Source: Amycolatopsis deserti (GTDB lineage Bacteria; Actinomycetota; Actinomycetes; Mycobacteriales; Pseudonocardiaceae). From it: 64,000 nucleotides of DNA. The translations under genes and the position numbers were made by a program. The stretch spans positions 1,240,001 to 1,304,000 of the forward strand of contig NZ_BNAU01000001.1 of NCBI RefSeq assembly GCF_014653945.1, in the 5' to 3' direction. This document shows, piece after piece, positions 1 to 8,441 of the stretch (position 1 is the first letter of the stretch; each line of letters starts with the position of its first letter). The notes under the pieces were generated by a model that worked only from the letters and a program-made list of their open reading frames with translations, made no database searches and was not told the DNA's origin.

Positions 1-766
1 GCAGCCGCATCTCGATCCACTCGTTTTCGGCGTCCCAGTGGGCCACGTGCTCGAAGGAGTCCGGGTCGAAGTCCGCGCCCAGCACCTCGTTGACCACCCG
101 CAGCACGTTGCGGTTGAACTCCGCCGTCACGCCCGCCGCGTCGTCGTAGGCGCGCACCAGCGTCCCGGCGTCCTTGACCAGGTCGGTGCCCAGCAGGAAC
201 CACTCGCCGCCGGCCAGCACGTCCCGCACCGACCGCAGGAACTTGCCCCGGTCGGCGGGCAGGAAGTTGCCGATCGTGCCGCCGAGGAACGCCACCAGCC
301 GCGGCGGCTCACCGGGCAGCAGGCCCAGGTGCTCGGTGAAGTCGCCGACCACCCCGCGCACGTCCAGCCCCGGGTAGCCGGCCTGGATCGCCTCCACCGC
401 CTCGGCCAGCGCCGACTCCGACACGTCCAGCGGCACGAACGTGCGCAGGCTGCCGTGGTCACGCAGCCCGTCCAACAGCAGCCGGGTCTTCTCGCTCGAC
501 CCCGAGCCGAGCTCGACCAGCGTGTGCGCGCCGGTGATCCGCGCGATCTCGCCGGCCTCCCGCGCCAGCACCTCGCGTTCGGACCGCGTCGGGTAGTACT
601 CGGGCAGCGCGGTGATGTCCTCGAACAGCCTGCTGCCCGTCGCGTCGTAGAACCACTTGGACGGCAGCCACTTCTGCTCGGCCGACAGCCCCTCCCGCAC
701 GTCCGCGCGCAACGCCTCCGCGATGTCGCTCGCGCTGCGGTGGATGTCCAGTTCGGACTCGGTCAT
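1..766 (-). CDS. egtD: Histidine N-alpha-methyltransferase EgtD (3' end cut by window edge)
   Basis: This enzyme trimethylates histidine with S-adenosylmethionine to give hercynine in ergothioneine synthesis in the cytosol. The first 255 residues are present; the family is about 320 residues, so roughly the last 65 lie off the left edge. Visible are the N-terminal DUF2260 features (WLPSKWFYD, ITALPEYYPTRSE) and the SAM-binding motif LVELGSGSSEKTRLLL. The ATG at 764-766 overlaps the egtC stop (ATGA), so it is translationally coupled as the last visible gene of egtA-B-C-D. EgtE would be expected further left and cannot be seen. Confidence 0.93.
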   Translation of the reverse strand, partial: MTESELDIHRSASDIAEALRADVREGLSAEQKWLPSKWFYDATGSRLFEDITALPEYYPTRSEREVLAREAGEIARITGAHTLVELGSGSSEKTRLLLDGLRDHGSLRTFVPLDVSESALAEAVEAIQAGYPGLDVRGVVGDFTEHLGLLPGEPPRLVAFLGGTIGNFLPADRGKFLRSVRDVLAGGEWFLLGTDLVKDAGTLVRAYDDAAGVTAEFNRNVLRVVNEVLGADFDPDSFEHVAHWDAENEWIEMRL

Positions 767-1524
767 CAGGGAACACTCCGATCGGCGTTGAGGGGGATGA
801 CTTCGACGGCGCCGTGCTCGGCGCGGACCAGGTGCCGGTCCGGCACCGCCGACCAGCCGGGCGCGTCGTCGAGCGGTTCGGACGCGACGAGGACGGCCTC
901 GCCCTCGACCCGCACCGACAGGGCGTGGGTCCAGGCCGTGGCCACCAGCACGGTGCCGTCGGTGAGCAGGAAGTTCAGCCGCGACCCCGGCGCGGCCCGC
1001 TCGACCTGGGCGATCAGGTCGGCGACCGCGCCGGCGGGGTCCTCCCCCGCCTCGAGCCGCTCGCGCAGCAACGCCCACAGCACGGCCGAGTCGGTGGGCG
1101 CCTCCAGGGTCATCAGGTCGGTGACCGGCAGCTTCCCGGCCAGCGCGGCGAGGCTGTCCGGCCAGCCGCGCACCATCCCGTTGTGGCTGAACAGCCACCG
1201 CCCGCCGGTAAAGGGCGCGCACGCGCCCTCCCCGGACGGCATGCCGGTGGTGCCGTTGCGCACCGCGGCGACGAACGCGCCACTGTGGACCGACCGCGCC
1301 AGCCGCGGCAGGTCGTGGTCGCTCCACAGTGGAACCGGCCGGCGGTAGCGCACCGGCTCCGGCCCGGCGTCGTACCAGCCCAGCCCGAACCCGTCGGCGT
1401 TGACCACCCCGCCGCCGCGCATGTCCCGCGGCGCGTAGGTCTGGCGCAGCAGGGAGTGCGGCGCGTCGAACACCGCGTCCACCGGCGAGCGGGGCGGGCC
1501 CAGGTAACCCACGTGGCGGCACAT
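766..1524 (-). CDS. egtC: Gamma-glutamyl-hercynylcysteine sulfoxide hydrolase EgtC
   Basis: Class II glutamine amidotransferase-fold hydrolase that removes glutamate from the gamma-glutamyl hercynylcysteine sulfoxide made by EgtB. The protein is 252 residues and begins MCRHVGYLG, so Cys2 is the N-terminal nucleophile after methionine removal. Family motifs include NADGFGLGWY near residue 43, the RNGTTG stretch and FSHNGMVRGW around 110. It starts one base after the egtB stop and its TGA overlaps the egtD ATG, so the cluster is probably one transcript. Confidence 0.93.
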   Translation of the reverse strand: MCRHVGYLGPPRSPVDAVFDAPHSLLRQTYAPRDMRGGGVVNADGFGLGWYDAGPEPVRYRRPVPLWSDHDLPRLARSVHSGAFVAAVRNGTTGMPSGEGACAPFTGGRWLFSHNGMVRGWPDSLAALAGKLPVTDLMTLEAPTDSAVLWALLRERLEAGEDPAGAVADLIAQVERAAPGSRLNFLLTDGTVLVATAWTHALSVRVEGEAVLVASEPLDDAPGWSAVPDRHLVRAEHGAVEVIPLNADRSVP

Positions 1525-1525
1525 C

Positions 1526-2887
1526 TCAGGCCCGCTCGCCCGGCGGGACGTCCCGCGCGCACCGGAACCCGGAGAAGATCTGCCGCCGGATCGGGTAGTC
1601 CCAGTTGCGGAACGTGCCGCGGACGGCCGCGGCGTCGGTGCCGAACGAACCGCCGCGCAGCACCTTGTACTCCGGCCCGAAGAACACCTCCGAGTACTCC
1701 CGGTAGGGGAAGGCGCGGAAGCCCGGGTAGCCGGCGAAGTCGGTGCTCGTCCACTCCCACACGTCGCCGATCAGCTGGTGCACGCCGAACGCCGACGCGC
1801 CCTTCGGATACGCGCCTGCCGGCGCCGGCGACAGGTGCCGCTGGCCCAGGTTCGCGTGCTCGGGCGTGGGATCGTCGTTGCCCCACGGGTAGCGCCGGGA
1901 CTCCCCGGTCGCCGGGTCGAACCGGGCGGCCTTCTCCCACTCCGCCTCGGTGGGCAGCCGCTTGCCGGCCCACTTCGCGTACGCCTCGGCCTCGTAGAAC
2001 GACACGTGCACCACCGGCTGGCCGGCCGGCACCGGCTCGTGGACGCCGAACCGGACGCGCCACCAGCCGTCCGCTTCCCGCCGCCAGAACCGCGGCGCGG
2101 TGATGTCGTGCGCGCTGCGGTACTCCCAGCCCGCCGCGCTCCACCACTCGCGCTGCTGGTAGCCGCCCGCCTCGAGGAACTCCACGTAGGCGCCGTTGGT
2201 GACCGGCACCGTGTCCAGGTAGAAGGCGTCCACGTGCACCTCGTGCGCGGGGCGCTCGTTGTCCAGCGCCCACGGCTCCAGCGAGGTGCCCATCACGAAC
2301 GGGCCGGCCGGCACGAGGACCTCCGCGGGCAGCGGCCCGGACCGGGACGGCGGCGGCTCGGGCGCGTGCAGCACCGGATCGCCCCGGCGCAGCTGGTGGG
2401 TGGCCAGCATGGTCTCGTCGTGCTGCTGCTCGTGCTGGGTGATCATGCCGAAGGCGAACCCGGCCTCGGTGAGCGGGCGGCCGGTCATCGGGGCGCGCTC
2501 CAGGACGTCGAACGCCTTGGCGCGCACCTCGGCGACGTAGGCGCGCGCCTCCGCCGGGCCCAGCAGCGGCAGCGACGGCCGGGTGGCGCGCGGGTGCTGG
2601 AAGGCGTCGTAGAGGTCGTCGATGTCGGGCCGCAGCGGCTCACGGCCGCCGACGTCCCGCACCAGCCACAGCTCCTCCTGGCTGCCGATGTGCGCGAGGT
2701 CCCAGACCAGCGGCGACATCAGCTTCGAGTGCTGGCGGACGAGGTCGTCGTCGTCCACCGCGTCGGTGAGCGCGGTGCTGCGGGCGCGCGCCCGCTCCAG
2801 GGCCGCGGCCGCGCGGGACCGCAGGGCCTCGGCGGGCAGGTCCCGCACCGGGTTCGGCGCTTCGGTCAGCGGCGACACGTCGGTCAT
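1526..2887 (-). CDS. egtB: Hercynine oxygenase EgtB
   Basis: Non-haem iron enzyme joining hercynine and gamma-glutamylcysteine with O2 to form the sulfoxide intermediate. 453 residues, normal length. The N-terminal DinB-like domain carries the three iron-ligand histidines (H66 in LAHIGSQEE, H152 and H156 in QHEQQHDE). The C-terminal formylglycine-generating-enzyme-like sulfatase-modifying domain shows PWGNDDPTPEHANLGQ, GDVWEWTSTD and VLRGGSF. The ATG at 2885-2887 follows the egtA stop with essentially no gap. Identity is secure from the metal-site spacing and from the gene neighbours. Confidence 0.95.
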   Translation of the reverse strand: MTDVSPLTEAPNPVRDLPAEALRSRAAAALERARARSTALTDAVDDDDLVRQHSKLMSPLVWDLAHIGSQEELWLVRDVGGREPLRPDIDDLYDAFQHPRATRPSLPLLGPAEARAYVAEVRAKAFDVLERAPMTGRPLTEAGFAFGMITQHEQQHDETMLATHQLRRGDPVLHAPEPPPSRSGPLPAEVLVPAGPFVMGTSLEPWALDNERPAHEVHVDAFYLDTVPVTNGAYVEFLEAGGYQQREWWSAAGWEYRSAHDITAPRFWRREADGWWRVRFGVHEPVPAGQPVVHVSFYEAEAYAKWAGKRLPTEAEWEKAARFDPATGESRRYPWGNDDPTPEHANLGQRHLSPAPAGAYPKGASAFGVHQLIGDVWEWTSTDFAGYPGFRAFPYREYSEVFFGPEYKVLRGGSFGTDAAAVRGTFRNWDYPIRRQIFSGFRCARDVPPGERA

Positions 2888-2888
2888 C

Positions 2889-4136
2889 TCATCCCTCCCC
2901 GGCGTGCGCGAGCCGCTGCACGCCTTCGCTGATCCGGTTGACGGTCTCGTCGGTCAGGCCGGTGCGGGCCAGCTCGGCGCACCCGAGGTCGGCGACCTCG
3001 CGGGCCACCGCCGCGATCCGCGGGTCGGCCATCCCGGCGCGCGCGGCCCGTTCCCACTCCCCTTCGACGGGCGCGCACACCTCGCGCACCCGGTCCACTG
3101 TGGACGGCTGGTCGAGCAGGGCGGTCAGCAGCGCGACCGGGTGCAGCCAACGCTGCCGCGGCTGGGCGTCGAGGTAGCGGACCTCCAGGTAACCGTGCGG
3201 CCGCACCGGGGTGAACATCGTGGACAGGTGGTAGTCGAGGTCGGCCAGGGTGGGCCGGCGCAGGACCCGCCCGGCGCCGTGGCCGCCCGCCCAGTCGGCG
3301 AACGTCAGGCCCTCCGGCGCGTCCCACGGCCCGTCGCCGCGGCGCACCACCAGCAGCGGCGTGTCCAGGACACGGCGGGACCAGCTCGCCGCCGGGTCGG
3401 GGCCGCACGCGGCGGCCGACGTGCGGCACGGTTCGGTGTTCATCACCGCGAGCCAGCGGGCCGAGGCCGCGCCGGTGTCGCGGCCCGCGTGCCGCCGCGA
3501 GTTGGCGAACAGGGCCAGCAGTGGCGGCCCGAGCGCGTGGATCGCCGCCCACCGGGCGGGAAAGGCGTCGGCCTCCCCGGCGTCGACGCAGATCTGCAGG
3601 CCGGCGGTGCTGCACATCATCGTCACGCCGCCGGGGCCCATCGGGGTGAACCGGCGTTCCATCGCGGCGTAGCGCGGGGTGTCCAGCAGCCGGGCCGGTG
3701 CGCGGTGGGCGTCGATGCCCTCGTCGCGCAGGACGAACCCGTGGCGGGCCAGCAGTTCGGTGAGGTGTTCCAGGTCGGCGGTGACCACCGAGGCGAGCTC
3801 GCGGAGCGAGGCCTGGGGCAGGGCGGAGATCTCCACCTGGCCGCCGGGTTCGAGAGTCAGCGGGGAGCCGGCCGGCAACGGGCGGGCCGGGCTGTCGGGA
3901 TCGAGGGTGCGCGGGGCGTGCGGGCCGAGCGCACGGGCGAGGTCTTGCGCGTCGAGTGGTCTTCGGGGGTCGCCGGCGTAGTGCACGGTGTACTCCAGCT
4001 CCACGCCGAGCAGGCGCGGTGGGCCGTGCTTGAAGCACACGGACGCCACGTACGCCTCACCCTCGGCGCGGTCGGAGACCACCTTCGCCGCCACCGCCCC
4101 GCCCGGGGCGGGGGAAACGGGCCGAGCCGCTGTCAT
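2889..4136 (-). CDS. egtA: Glutamate-cysteine ligase EgtA
   Basis: Makes gamma-glutamylcysteine, the thiol donor used by EgtB. 415 residues of the GCS2 ligase fold; recognisable stretches are LGVELEYTVHY near residue 45, GGQVEISALPQ near 98, and GGVTMMCSTAGLQICVD around 170, which form the substrate and ATP site. First gene of the four-gene minus-strand cluster. Its ATG (4134-4136) is separated by 166 bases from the divergent TetR gene, so the two may share a control region. Confidence 0.92.
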   Translation of the reverse strand: MTAARPVSPAPGGAVAAKVVSDRAEGEAYVASVCFKHGPPRLLGVELEYTVHYAGDPRRPLDAQDLARALGPHAPRTLDPDSPARPLPAGSPLTLEPGGQVEISALPQASLRELASVVTADLEHLTELLARHGFVLRDEGIDAHRAPARLLDTPRYAAMERRFTPMGPGGVTMMCSTAGLQICVDAGEADAFPARWAAIHALGPPLLALFANSRRHAGRDTGAASARWLAVMNTEPCRTSAAACGPDPAASWSRRVLDTPLLVVRRGDGPWDAPEGLTFADWAGGHGAGRVLRRPTLADLDYHLSTMFTPVRPHGYLEVRYLDAQPRQRWLHPVALLTALLDQPSTVDRVREVCAPVEGEWERAARAGMADPRIAAVAREVADLGCAELARTGLTDETVNRISEGVQRLAHAGEG

Positions 4137-4255
4137 GTCGTGTCCAATCTCTGCGGAGCACTCGTCTTCGGAAGCTACACGCGGGCACCGACAATTTCAG
4201 GCGTCGAACGGACCGGACCCGGGAACGGGCCGGAGATCCGGAAGAATTGCAGTAA

Positions 4256-4263
4256 GTACGTAC
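4256..4263. promoter_or_regulatory. GTACGTAC palindrome upstream of the AcnR-like gene
   Basis: An 8-bp perfect palindrome (GTACGTAC), preceded by CAGTAA, lies 40 bases before the ATG of the TetR gene, in the divergent region shared with egtA. TetR regulators often repress themselves from such sites, and half-sites containing GTAC occur in known AcnR operators of corynebacteria. The assignment is inference from position and symmetry only. Confidence 0.3.
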
Positions 4264-4302
4264 GGTTTGCGAAAGCCCGGTATCCGGTGTCAGGATCTAG
4301 CC

Positions 4303-4896
4303 ATGCCCCGGGTGAGCCAAGACCACCTCGAAGCGCGCAGGCGCCAGATCCTCGACGGTTCGCGCGTCTGTTTCGCCCGGTACGGCTACGAGGGTGCCAC
4401 GGTGCGCAGGCTGGAGGAAGCGACCGGGCTGTCCCGCGGCGCGATCTTCCACCACTTCCGCGACAAGGAGTCGCTCTTCCTCGCCCTCGCGGAGGAGGAC
4501 GCGGCCCGGATGGCCGACGTGGTGGCGCAGCAGGGCCTGGTGCAGGTGATGCGCGACCTGCTCGCGGAGGGCAGCGATCACCCGGCGGACTGGCTGGGCA
4601 CCCGCCTGGAGGTCTCCCGCCGGCTGCGCACCGACCCGGAGTTCCGCGGCCGCTGGGCGGAGCGCTCGCAGCAGCTGACCGCCGCGACCCGGCAGCGCCT
4701 GCAGTGGCAGCGCCAGGCCGGCAACCTCCGCGACGACGTGGACGTCGACGTGCTCACTGCGTACCTGGAGCTGGTCCTGGAGGGCCTGGTGTCGCACCTG
4801 GCGATGGGCCTGCCCGCCGACGACCTCGGGCCGGTGCTCGACCTGGTCGAGGAAAGCGTGCGACGGCACCGGGTCCGCGCCGCCATCGAGTCCTGA
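4303..4896 (+). CDS. TetR-family repressor resembling AcnR (aconitase repressor)
   Basis: 197 residues. The N-terminal helix-turn-helix is clear (GATVRRLEEATGLSRGAIF, residues about 30-48), followed by the HHFRDKESLFLALA stretch. The N-terminus MPRVSQDHLEARRRQILDG and the C-terminal LDLVEESVRRHR end closely recall actinobacterial AcnR, which represses aconitase and normally sits next to acn. Here there is no aconitase gene; the neighbours are egtA (divergent) and the CNNM operon downstream. ATG at 4303 is chosen because homologues start MPRVS. Family is certain; the AcnR assignment is likely but rests on remembered similarity. Confidence 0.8.
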   Translation: MPRVSQDHLEARRRQILDGSRVCFARYGYEGATVRRLEEATGLSRGAIFHHFRDKESLFLALAEEDAARMADVVAQQGLVQVMRDLLAEGSDHPADWLGTRLEVSRRLRTDPEFRGRWAERSQQLTAATRQRLQWQRQAGNLRDDVDVDVLTAYLELVLEGLVSHLAMGLPADDLGPVLDLVEESVRRHRVRAAIES

Positions 4897-5000
4897 CCGC
4901 GTCCTGACACCCTCACCAGCGCCGATGCCACTCGTGTGCGCGCGGGTGCGGGTATCATGGCGGCACACTTTCAGCCAACTCCCAAGGAGTGACTTCTTTC

Positions 5001-5102
5001 GTGCGCGACGCGCAGTCACCTGGTGACAGTACGAAGCCGGGTGACCAACCCGGCGTTCCCGAGCACCTCCCCGGCCCGGTTCAGGACCGTGATGGCCGAT
5101 GA
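5001..5102 (+). CDS. Possible 33-residue leader peptide coupled to the CNNM gene
   Basis: A short open frame starts with GTG at 5001, 11 bases after AAGGAG (4984-4989), and ends in TGA at 5100-5102, which overlaps the ATG of the next gene as ATGA. The encoded peptide is hydrophilic and rich in Pro, Gly and Asp (begins MRDAQSPGDSTKPG). The same stop-start overlap is used at the next two junctions of this operon, which argues that the frame is translated and couples initiation of the membrane protein. Nothing is known of the peptide; it could be a chance frame in a 5' leader. Confidence 0.4.
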   Translation: MRDAQSPGDSTKPGDQPGVPEHLPGPVQDRDGR

Positions 5103-6433
5103 TGGAAGTGCTCCTCTCCGTTCTCGGAGTCGTTTTCTTCGTGTTGCTCACCGTCGGCACCGGTCTCGCGGTGGCCGCCGAGTTCTCCCTCACCGCGCTC
5201 GAGCGCAGCACCGTCGAGGCCCACGTCCGCCAGGTCGGTGACAAGCGGGCCCGCACGGTCCGCAAGGCGCACTCGACGTTGTCGTTCCAGCTCTCCGGCG
5301 CGCAGGTCGCGATCACGCTGACCACCCTGGTCACCGGGTACGTGGCGGAGCCGCTGATCGGCAACCTGGTCCGCCCGCTGCTCACCGGTGCCGGCCTGTC
5401 CGACGGGCTCGCCGCGGGCGCCTCCCTGGTCGTCGCGCTGCTGCTGGCGACGATCCTGTCGATGGTGCTGGGCGAGATGGCCCCGAAGAACCTGGCCGTG
5501 GCCAAGCCGCTGGAGACCGCGCGGGCCGTGATGGGCTACCACTCCCGGTTCTCGGCGCTGTTCCGCTGGCTGATCACGCTGATGAACAACAGCGCCAACT
5601 GGGTCGTGCGCAAGTTCGGCATCGAGCCCCAGGAGGAGCTGCGCTCGGCGCGGTCGCCGCAGGAGCTCGGCTCGATCGTGCGCACCAGCGCGGAAAGCGG
5701 CACGCTGGACACCTCGACCGCGCAGCTGCTGGACAAGTCGCTGCGCTTCGGCGACCGCACCGCCGAGGAGCTGATGACCCCGCGCGTGCAGGTCCAGTCG
5801 CTGACCGTCGGCGAGACGATCAACGACCTGGTCGAGCTGTCCCGGCGCACCGGGTTCTCGCGGTTCCCGGTCTACACCGAGGACCTGGACGACGTGCAGG
5901 GCGCGGTGCACGTGAAGCAGGCCTTCGCGGTGCCCGCCGCCGAGCGCGCCACCGTGCGGATCGGGTCGGTGATGCGCCCGGTGCCCACCGTGCCGGAATC
6001 GCTGCCGGGCGACGCGCTGCTGTCCCGCCTGCGTGACTCGCGCTTCCAGCTGGCCATGGTCGTCGACGAGTACGGCGGCACGGCCGGCCTGGTGACGCTG
6101 GAGGACGTGGTCGAGGAGATCATCGGCGACGTCCGCGACGAGCACGACACCGGCGAGGCGCCCTCCTCGCAGCGCGTCGGCACCGACACCTGGCTGGTGT
6201 CCGGGCAGCTGCGCGCCGACGAGGTCACCGAGATCACCGGGTTCCGGATGCCCGACGGGGACTACGAAACCATCGCGGGCCTGGTGCTGGAGCGGCTCGG
6301 CCGCATCCCCGAGCCGGGTGATTCCACCGAGGTCGACGGCTGGCGGCTGACGGTGTCGGCGATGGACCGGCTGCGGATCGCCGAGGTGAGCCTGCGGCCG
6401 CTGGCCGAGGCCCGGCCGGAGGTGGCGCGGTGA
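5099..6433 (+). CDS. CNNM/HlyC-type membrane protein with CBS and CorC domains
   Basis: 444 residues. An N-terminal DUF21 (CNNM) membrane domain with about four hydrophobic segments spans residues 1-190 (first helix LLSVLGVVFFVLLTVG, motif GEMAPKNLAVAKP). A CBS pair follows at about 215-340 (LMTPRVQVQSL, MRPVPTVPES, VDEYGGTAGLVTLEDVVEEI), then a C-terminal CorC/HlyC domain (DTWLVSGQLRADEV). The family is linked to Mg2+ or other divalent-cation export and was long misnamed haemolysin C. The start overlaps the stop of a small upstream frame, and its stop overlaps the GTG of a second CNNM gene. Actinobacteria commonly carry such pairs. Confidence 0.9.
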   Translation: MMEVLLSVLGVVFFVLLTVGTGLAVAAEFSLTALERSTVEAHVRQVGDKRARTVRKAHSTLSFQLSGAQVAITLTTLVTGYVAEPLIGNLVRPLLTGAGLSDGLAAGASLVVALLLATILSMVLGEMAPKNLAVAKPLETARAVMGYHSRFSALFRWLITLMNNSANWVVRKFGIEPQEELRSARSPQELGSIVRTSAESGTLDTSTAQLLDKSLRFGDRTAEELMTPRVQVQSLTVGETINDLVELSRRTGFSRFPVYTEDLDDVQGAVHVKQAFAVPAAERATVRIGSVMRPVPTVPESLPGDALLSRLRDSRFQLAMVVDEYGGTAGLVTLEDVVEEIIGDVRDEHDTGEAPSSQRVGTDTWLVSGQLRADEVTEITGFRMPDGDYETIAGLVLERLGRIPEPGDSTEVDGWRLTVSAMDRLRIAEVSLRPLAEARPEVAR

Positions 6434-7473
6434 ACGACTGGCTCGCCATCTTCCTGATCGTCGTCCTGCTGCTGCTCAACGCGTTCTTCGTGGGCGCGGA
6501 GTTCACCCTGATCTCCTCGCGCCGCGACCGCCTGGAGGCCCTGCTCGAGCAGGGCAAGACCCGGGCCCGGATCGTGATCAACGCCAGCAGGCACGTGTCG
6601 CAGATGCTCGCCGGCGCCCAGCTGGGCATCACGATCTGCTCCCTGCTGCTGGGCCGCCTCGGCGAACCCGCGGTGGCGCACCAGCTCGAAGGCCTGTTCG
6701 AGCTGATCGGGCTGCCGGAGGTGGTGCTGCACGCGGTGTCGTTCGCGATCGCGCTGGCGTTCATCACCGTCCTGCACGTGCTGATCGGCGAGATGGTGCC
6801 GAAGAACCTCGCGATCGCCGAGCCGGAGCGGCTGGCGCTGTGGCTGGTGCCGATCCACGTGGGCTGGGTCAAACTCACCAACCCGTTCGTCTGGCTGCTC
6901 AACACGATGGCCAACGTGCTGCTGCGGCTGGTCCGCGTGCAGCCCAAGGACGAGCTGGAGACCGCCTACACCTCCGACGAGCTGGCCGAGCTGCTGTCCG
7001 AATCGCGCCGGGAGGGCCTGCTGGAGCAGTCCGAGCACGAGCGGCTGAGCCAGACGTTGTCGTCGGTCGAGAAGACCGTCGCCGACGTCCTGGTGCCCAC
7101 CGCCGAGCTGACCACGCTGCCGAGCGCGCCCACCGTGGGTGACGTGGAGGCGGCGGTCTCCTCGACCGGCTTCTCGCGCTACCCGCTGCGGTCGGCCGGC
7201 GGCGAGCTGATCGGGTACCTGCACGTCAAGGACGTGCTCGACCAGATCGGCGAGCCCGCGGGGAGCACGGTGCCCGCGGACAAGACGCGGCCGCTGACCG
7301 ACCTGCCGGTGCACGCCCGCCTGGACGAGGCGCTGTCCGCGATGCGGCGCGAGGGTAGCCACCTGGCCCGCGCGCGGGACGCCGACGGCACGATCATCGG
7401 CGTGGTCGCGCTGGAGGACCTGGTCGAGGAGTACGTGGGCACGGTGCGCGACGGGACGCACGTGACGGCGTGA
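6430..7473 (+). CDS. Second CNNM-type membrane protein with CBS pair, lacking CorC domain
   Basis: 347 residues; GTG start inside the stop of the first CNNM gene. It has the DUF21 membrane domain (first helix IFLIVVLLLLNAFFVG, conserved GEMVPKNLAIAEP) and a CBS region (VADVLVPTAELTT, GYLHVKDVLDQIG, GVVALEDLVEEYVG). Unlike its partner it ends straight after the second CBS motif and has no C-terminal CorC/HlyC domain. The two may form a heteromeric transporter or regulator of divalent cations; that is inference from the fixed pairing. Confidence 0.88.
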   Translation: MNDWLAIFLIVVLLLLNAFFVGAEFTLISSRRDRLEALLEQGKTRARIVINASRHVSQMLAGAQLGITICSLLLGRLGEPAVAHQLEGLFELIGLPEVVLHAVSFAIALAFITVLHVLIGEMVPKNLAIAEPERLALWLVPIHVGWVKLTNPFVWLLNTMANVLLRLVRVQPKDELETAYTSDELAELLSESRREGLLEQSEHERLSQTLSSVEKTVADVLVPTAELTTLPSAPTVGDVEAAVSSTGFSRYPLRSAGGELIGYLHVKDVLDQIGEPAGSTVPADKTRPLTDLPVHARLDEALSAMRREGSHLARARDADGTIIGVVALEDLVEEYVGTVRDGTHVTA

Positions 7474-8333
7474 TGCGGGTGCTGACCGAGGACGAGTGGC
7501 GGGCCCGGGAACGCGAGCACATCGCGCGGGTCCGCCGCTGGACCGTGCCCTACCAGGAGCGCCGGTCGCGCGGCGAGAAGCACCCGGTGCACGACTTCCT
7601 GTTCCAGTACTACCCGCACCGGCCCGCGCACCTGGAACGGTGGAGCCCGGGGCCGGGCGTGGTGCTCGCGGGCGGCCGGGAGTTCCTGGAGCGGCCGGGT
7701 TTCCGGGAGACCGGCGGCGGCGTGACGCTCGGCGAGTTGCCGGTGAAGCGGGTGGCGACGGTGCGGGCGCTGCTCGTGCTGCTGGAGGCGACGGCGTCCC
7801 GCGCGCCGCGGCTGAGCTGTTTCGGGCTGCACGAGTGGGCGATGGTGTACCGGCAGCCGCCCGGGCAGGTGCGGCACAGCCAGCTGCCGCTGCGGTTGGG
7901 CCCGGCCGGTACCGACACCGTGGTGGAGTCGCTGGAGCTGCGCTGCGGGCACTACGACGCGTTCCGGTTCTTCACCCCGCCGGCGCGGCCGCGCAACGCG
8001 TTGCAGCCGTCGCGGGAGCGGCAGGTGGAGCTGGAGCAGCCGGGGTGCCTGCACGCCAACATGGATCTGTACCGGGCGGCGTTCAAACTCGACCCGTTCG
8101 TGCCGTCGGAGCTGGTCGCGGACTGCTTCGAACTGGCGGTGGAGATCCGGGAACTGGACATGCGGGCGAGCCCGTACGATTTGTCCGGGCTCGGCTACTC
8201 CCCCGTGCGGATCGAGACCGCCTCCGGGCGTGCGGAGTACGCGCGGGCCCAGGCGGGGTTCGCCGCCCGGGCGGAGCCGCTGCGCGCTCGGCTGATCGAG
8301 CATTGCCGGACGCTGCTCGCAGCAGTGCAGTAA
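7470..8333 (+). CDS. Conserved actinobacterial protein, often labelled 3-methyladenine DNA glycosylase
   Basis: 286-287 residues. Start is GTG at 7470 or ATG at 7473, overlapping the stop of the CNNM gene. The N-terminal WRAREREHIARVRRWT and RGEKHPVHDFLF segments, plus the central CFGLHEWAMVYR and RCGHYDAFRFFT stretches, mark a conserved actinobacterial family that automated annotation calls 3-methyladenine DNA glycosylase. No helix-hairpin-helix, nor any other glycosylase motif I can name, is visible, so that function should be treated as unproven. Two conserved Cys-His-type pairs (CFGLHE, CGHYDAF) could indicate a metal site. Confidence 0.7.
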   Translation: MMRVLTEDEWRAREREHIARVRRWTVPYQERRSRGEKHPVHDFLFQYYPHRPAHLERWSPGPGVVLAGGREFLERPGFRETGGGVTLGELPVKRVATVRALLVLLEATASRAPRLSCFGLHEWAMVYRQPPGQVRHSQLPLRLGPAGTDTVVESLELRCGHYDAFRFFTPPARPRNALQPSRERQVELEQPGCLHANMDLYRAAFKLDPFVPSELVADCFELAVEIRELDMRASPYDLSGLGYSPVRIETASGRAEYARAQAGFAARAEPLRARLIEHCRTLLAAVQ

Positions 8334-8441
8334 CGCTCAGTCCTGCGATTTTCTTGGGTTCATCACGTTTCGCTAACGACGAACCCCTGTTAGGGTGAAC
8401 GTCGTTTGTCGGAGCACACGGAGAGTTGAGGAAGAGCACGC

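Noticed and set aside
38..2932. Long plus-strand open frames opposite the egt genes
   Set aside because: They are antisense to secure genes, have no ribosome sites, and consist of Arg/Gly/His-rich text typical of reverse reading of high-GC codons.
5036..5054. GCCGGGT/ACCCGGC hairpin before the CNNM gene as a metal riboswitch
   Set aside because: It is a single 7-bp stem inside the small ORF and lacks the conserved cores of M-box or yybP-ykoY elements.
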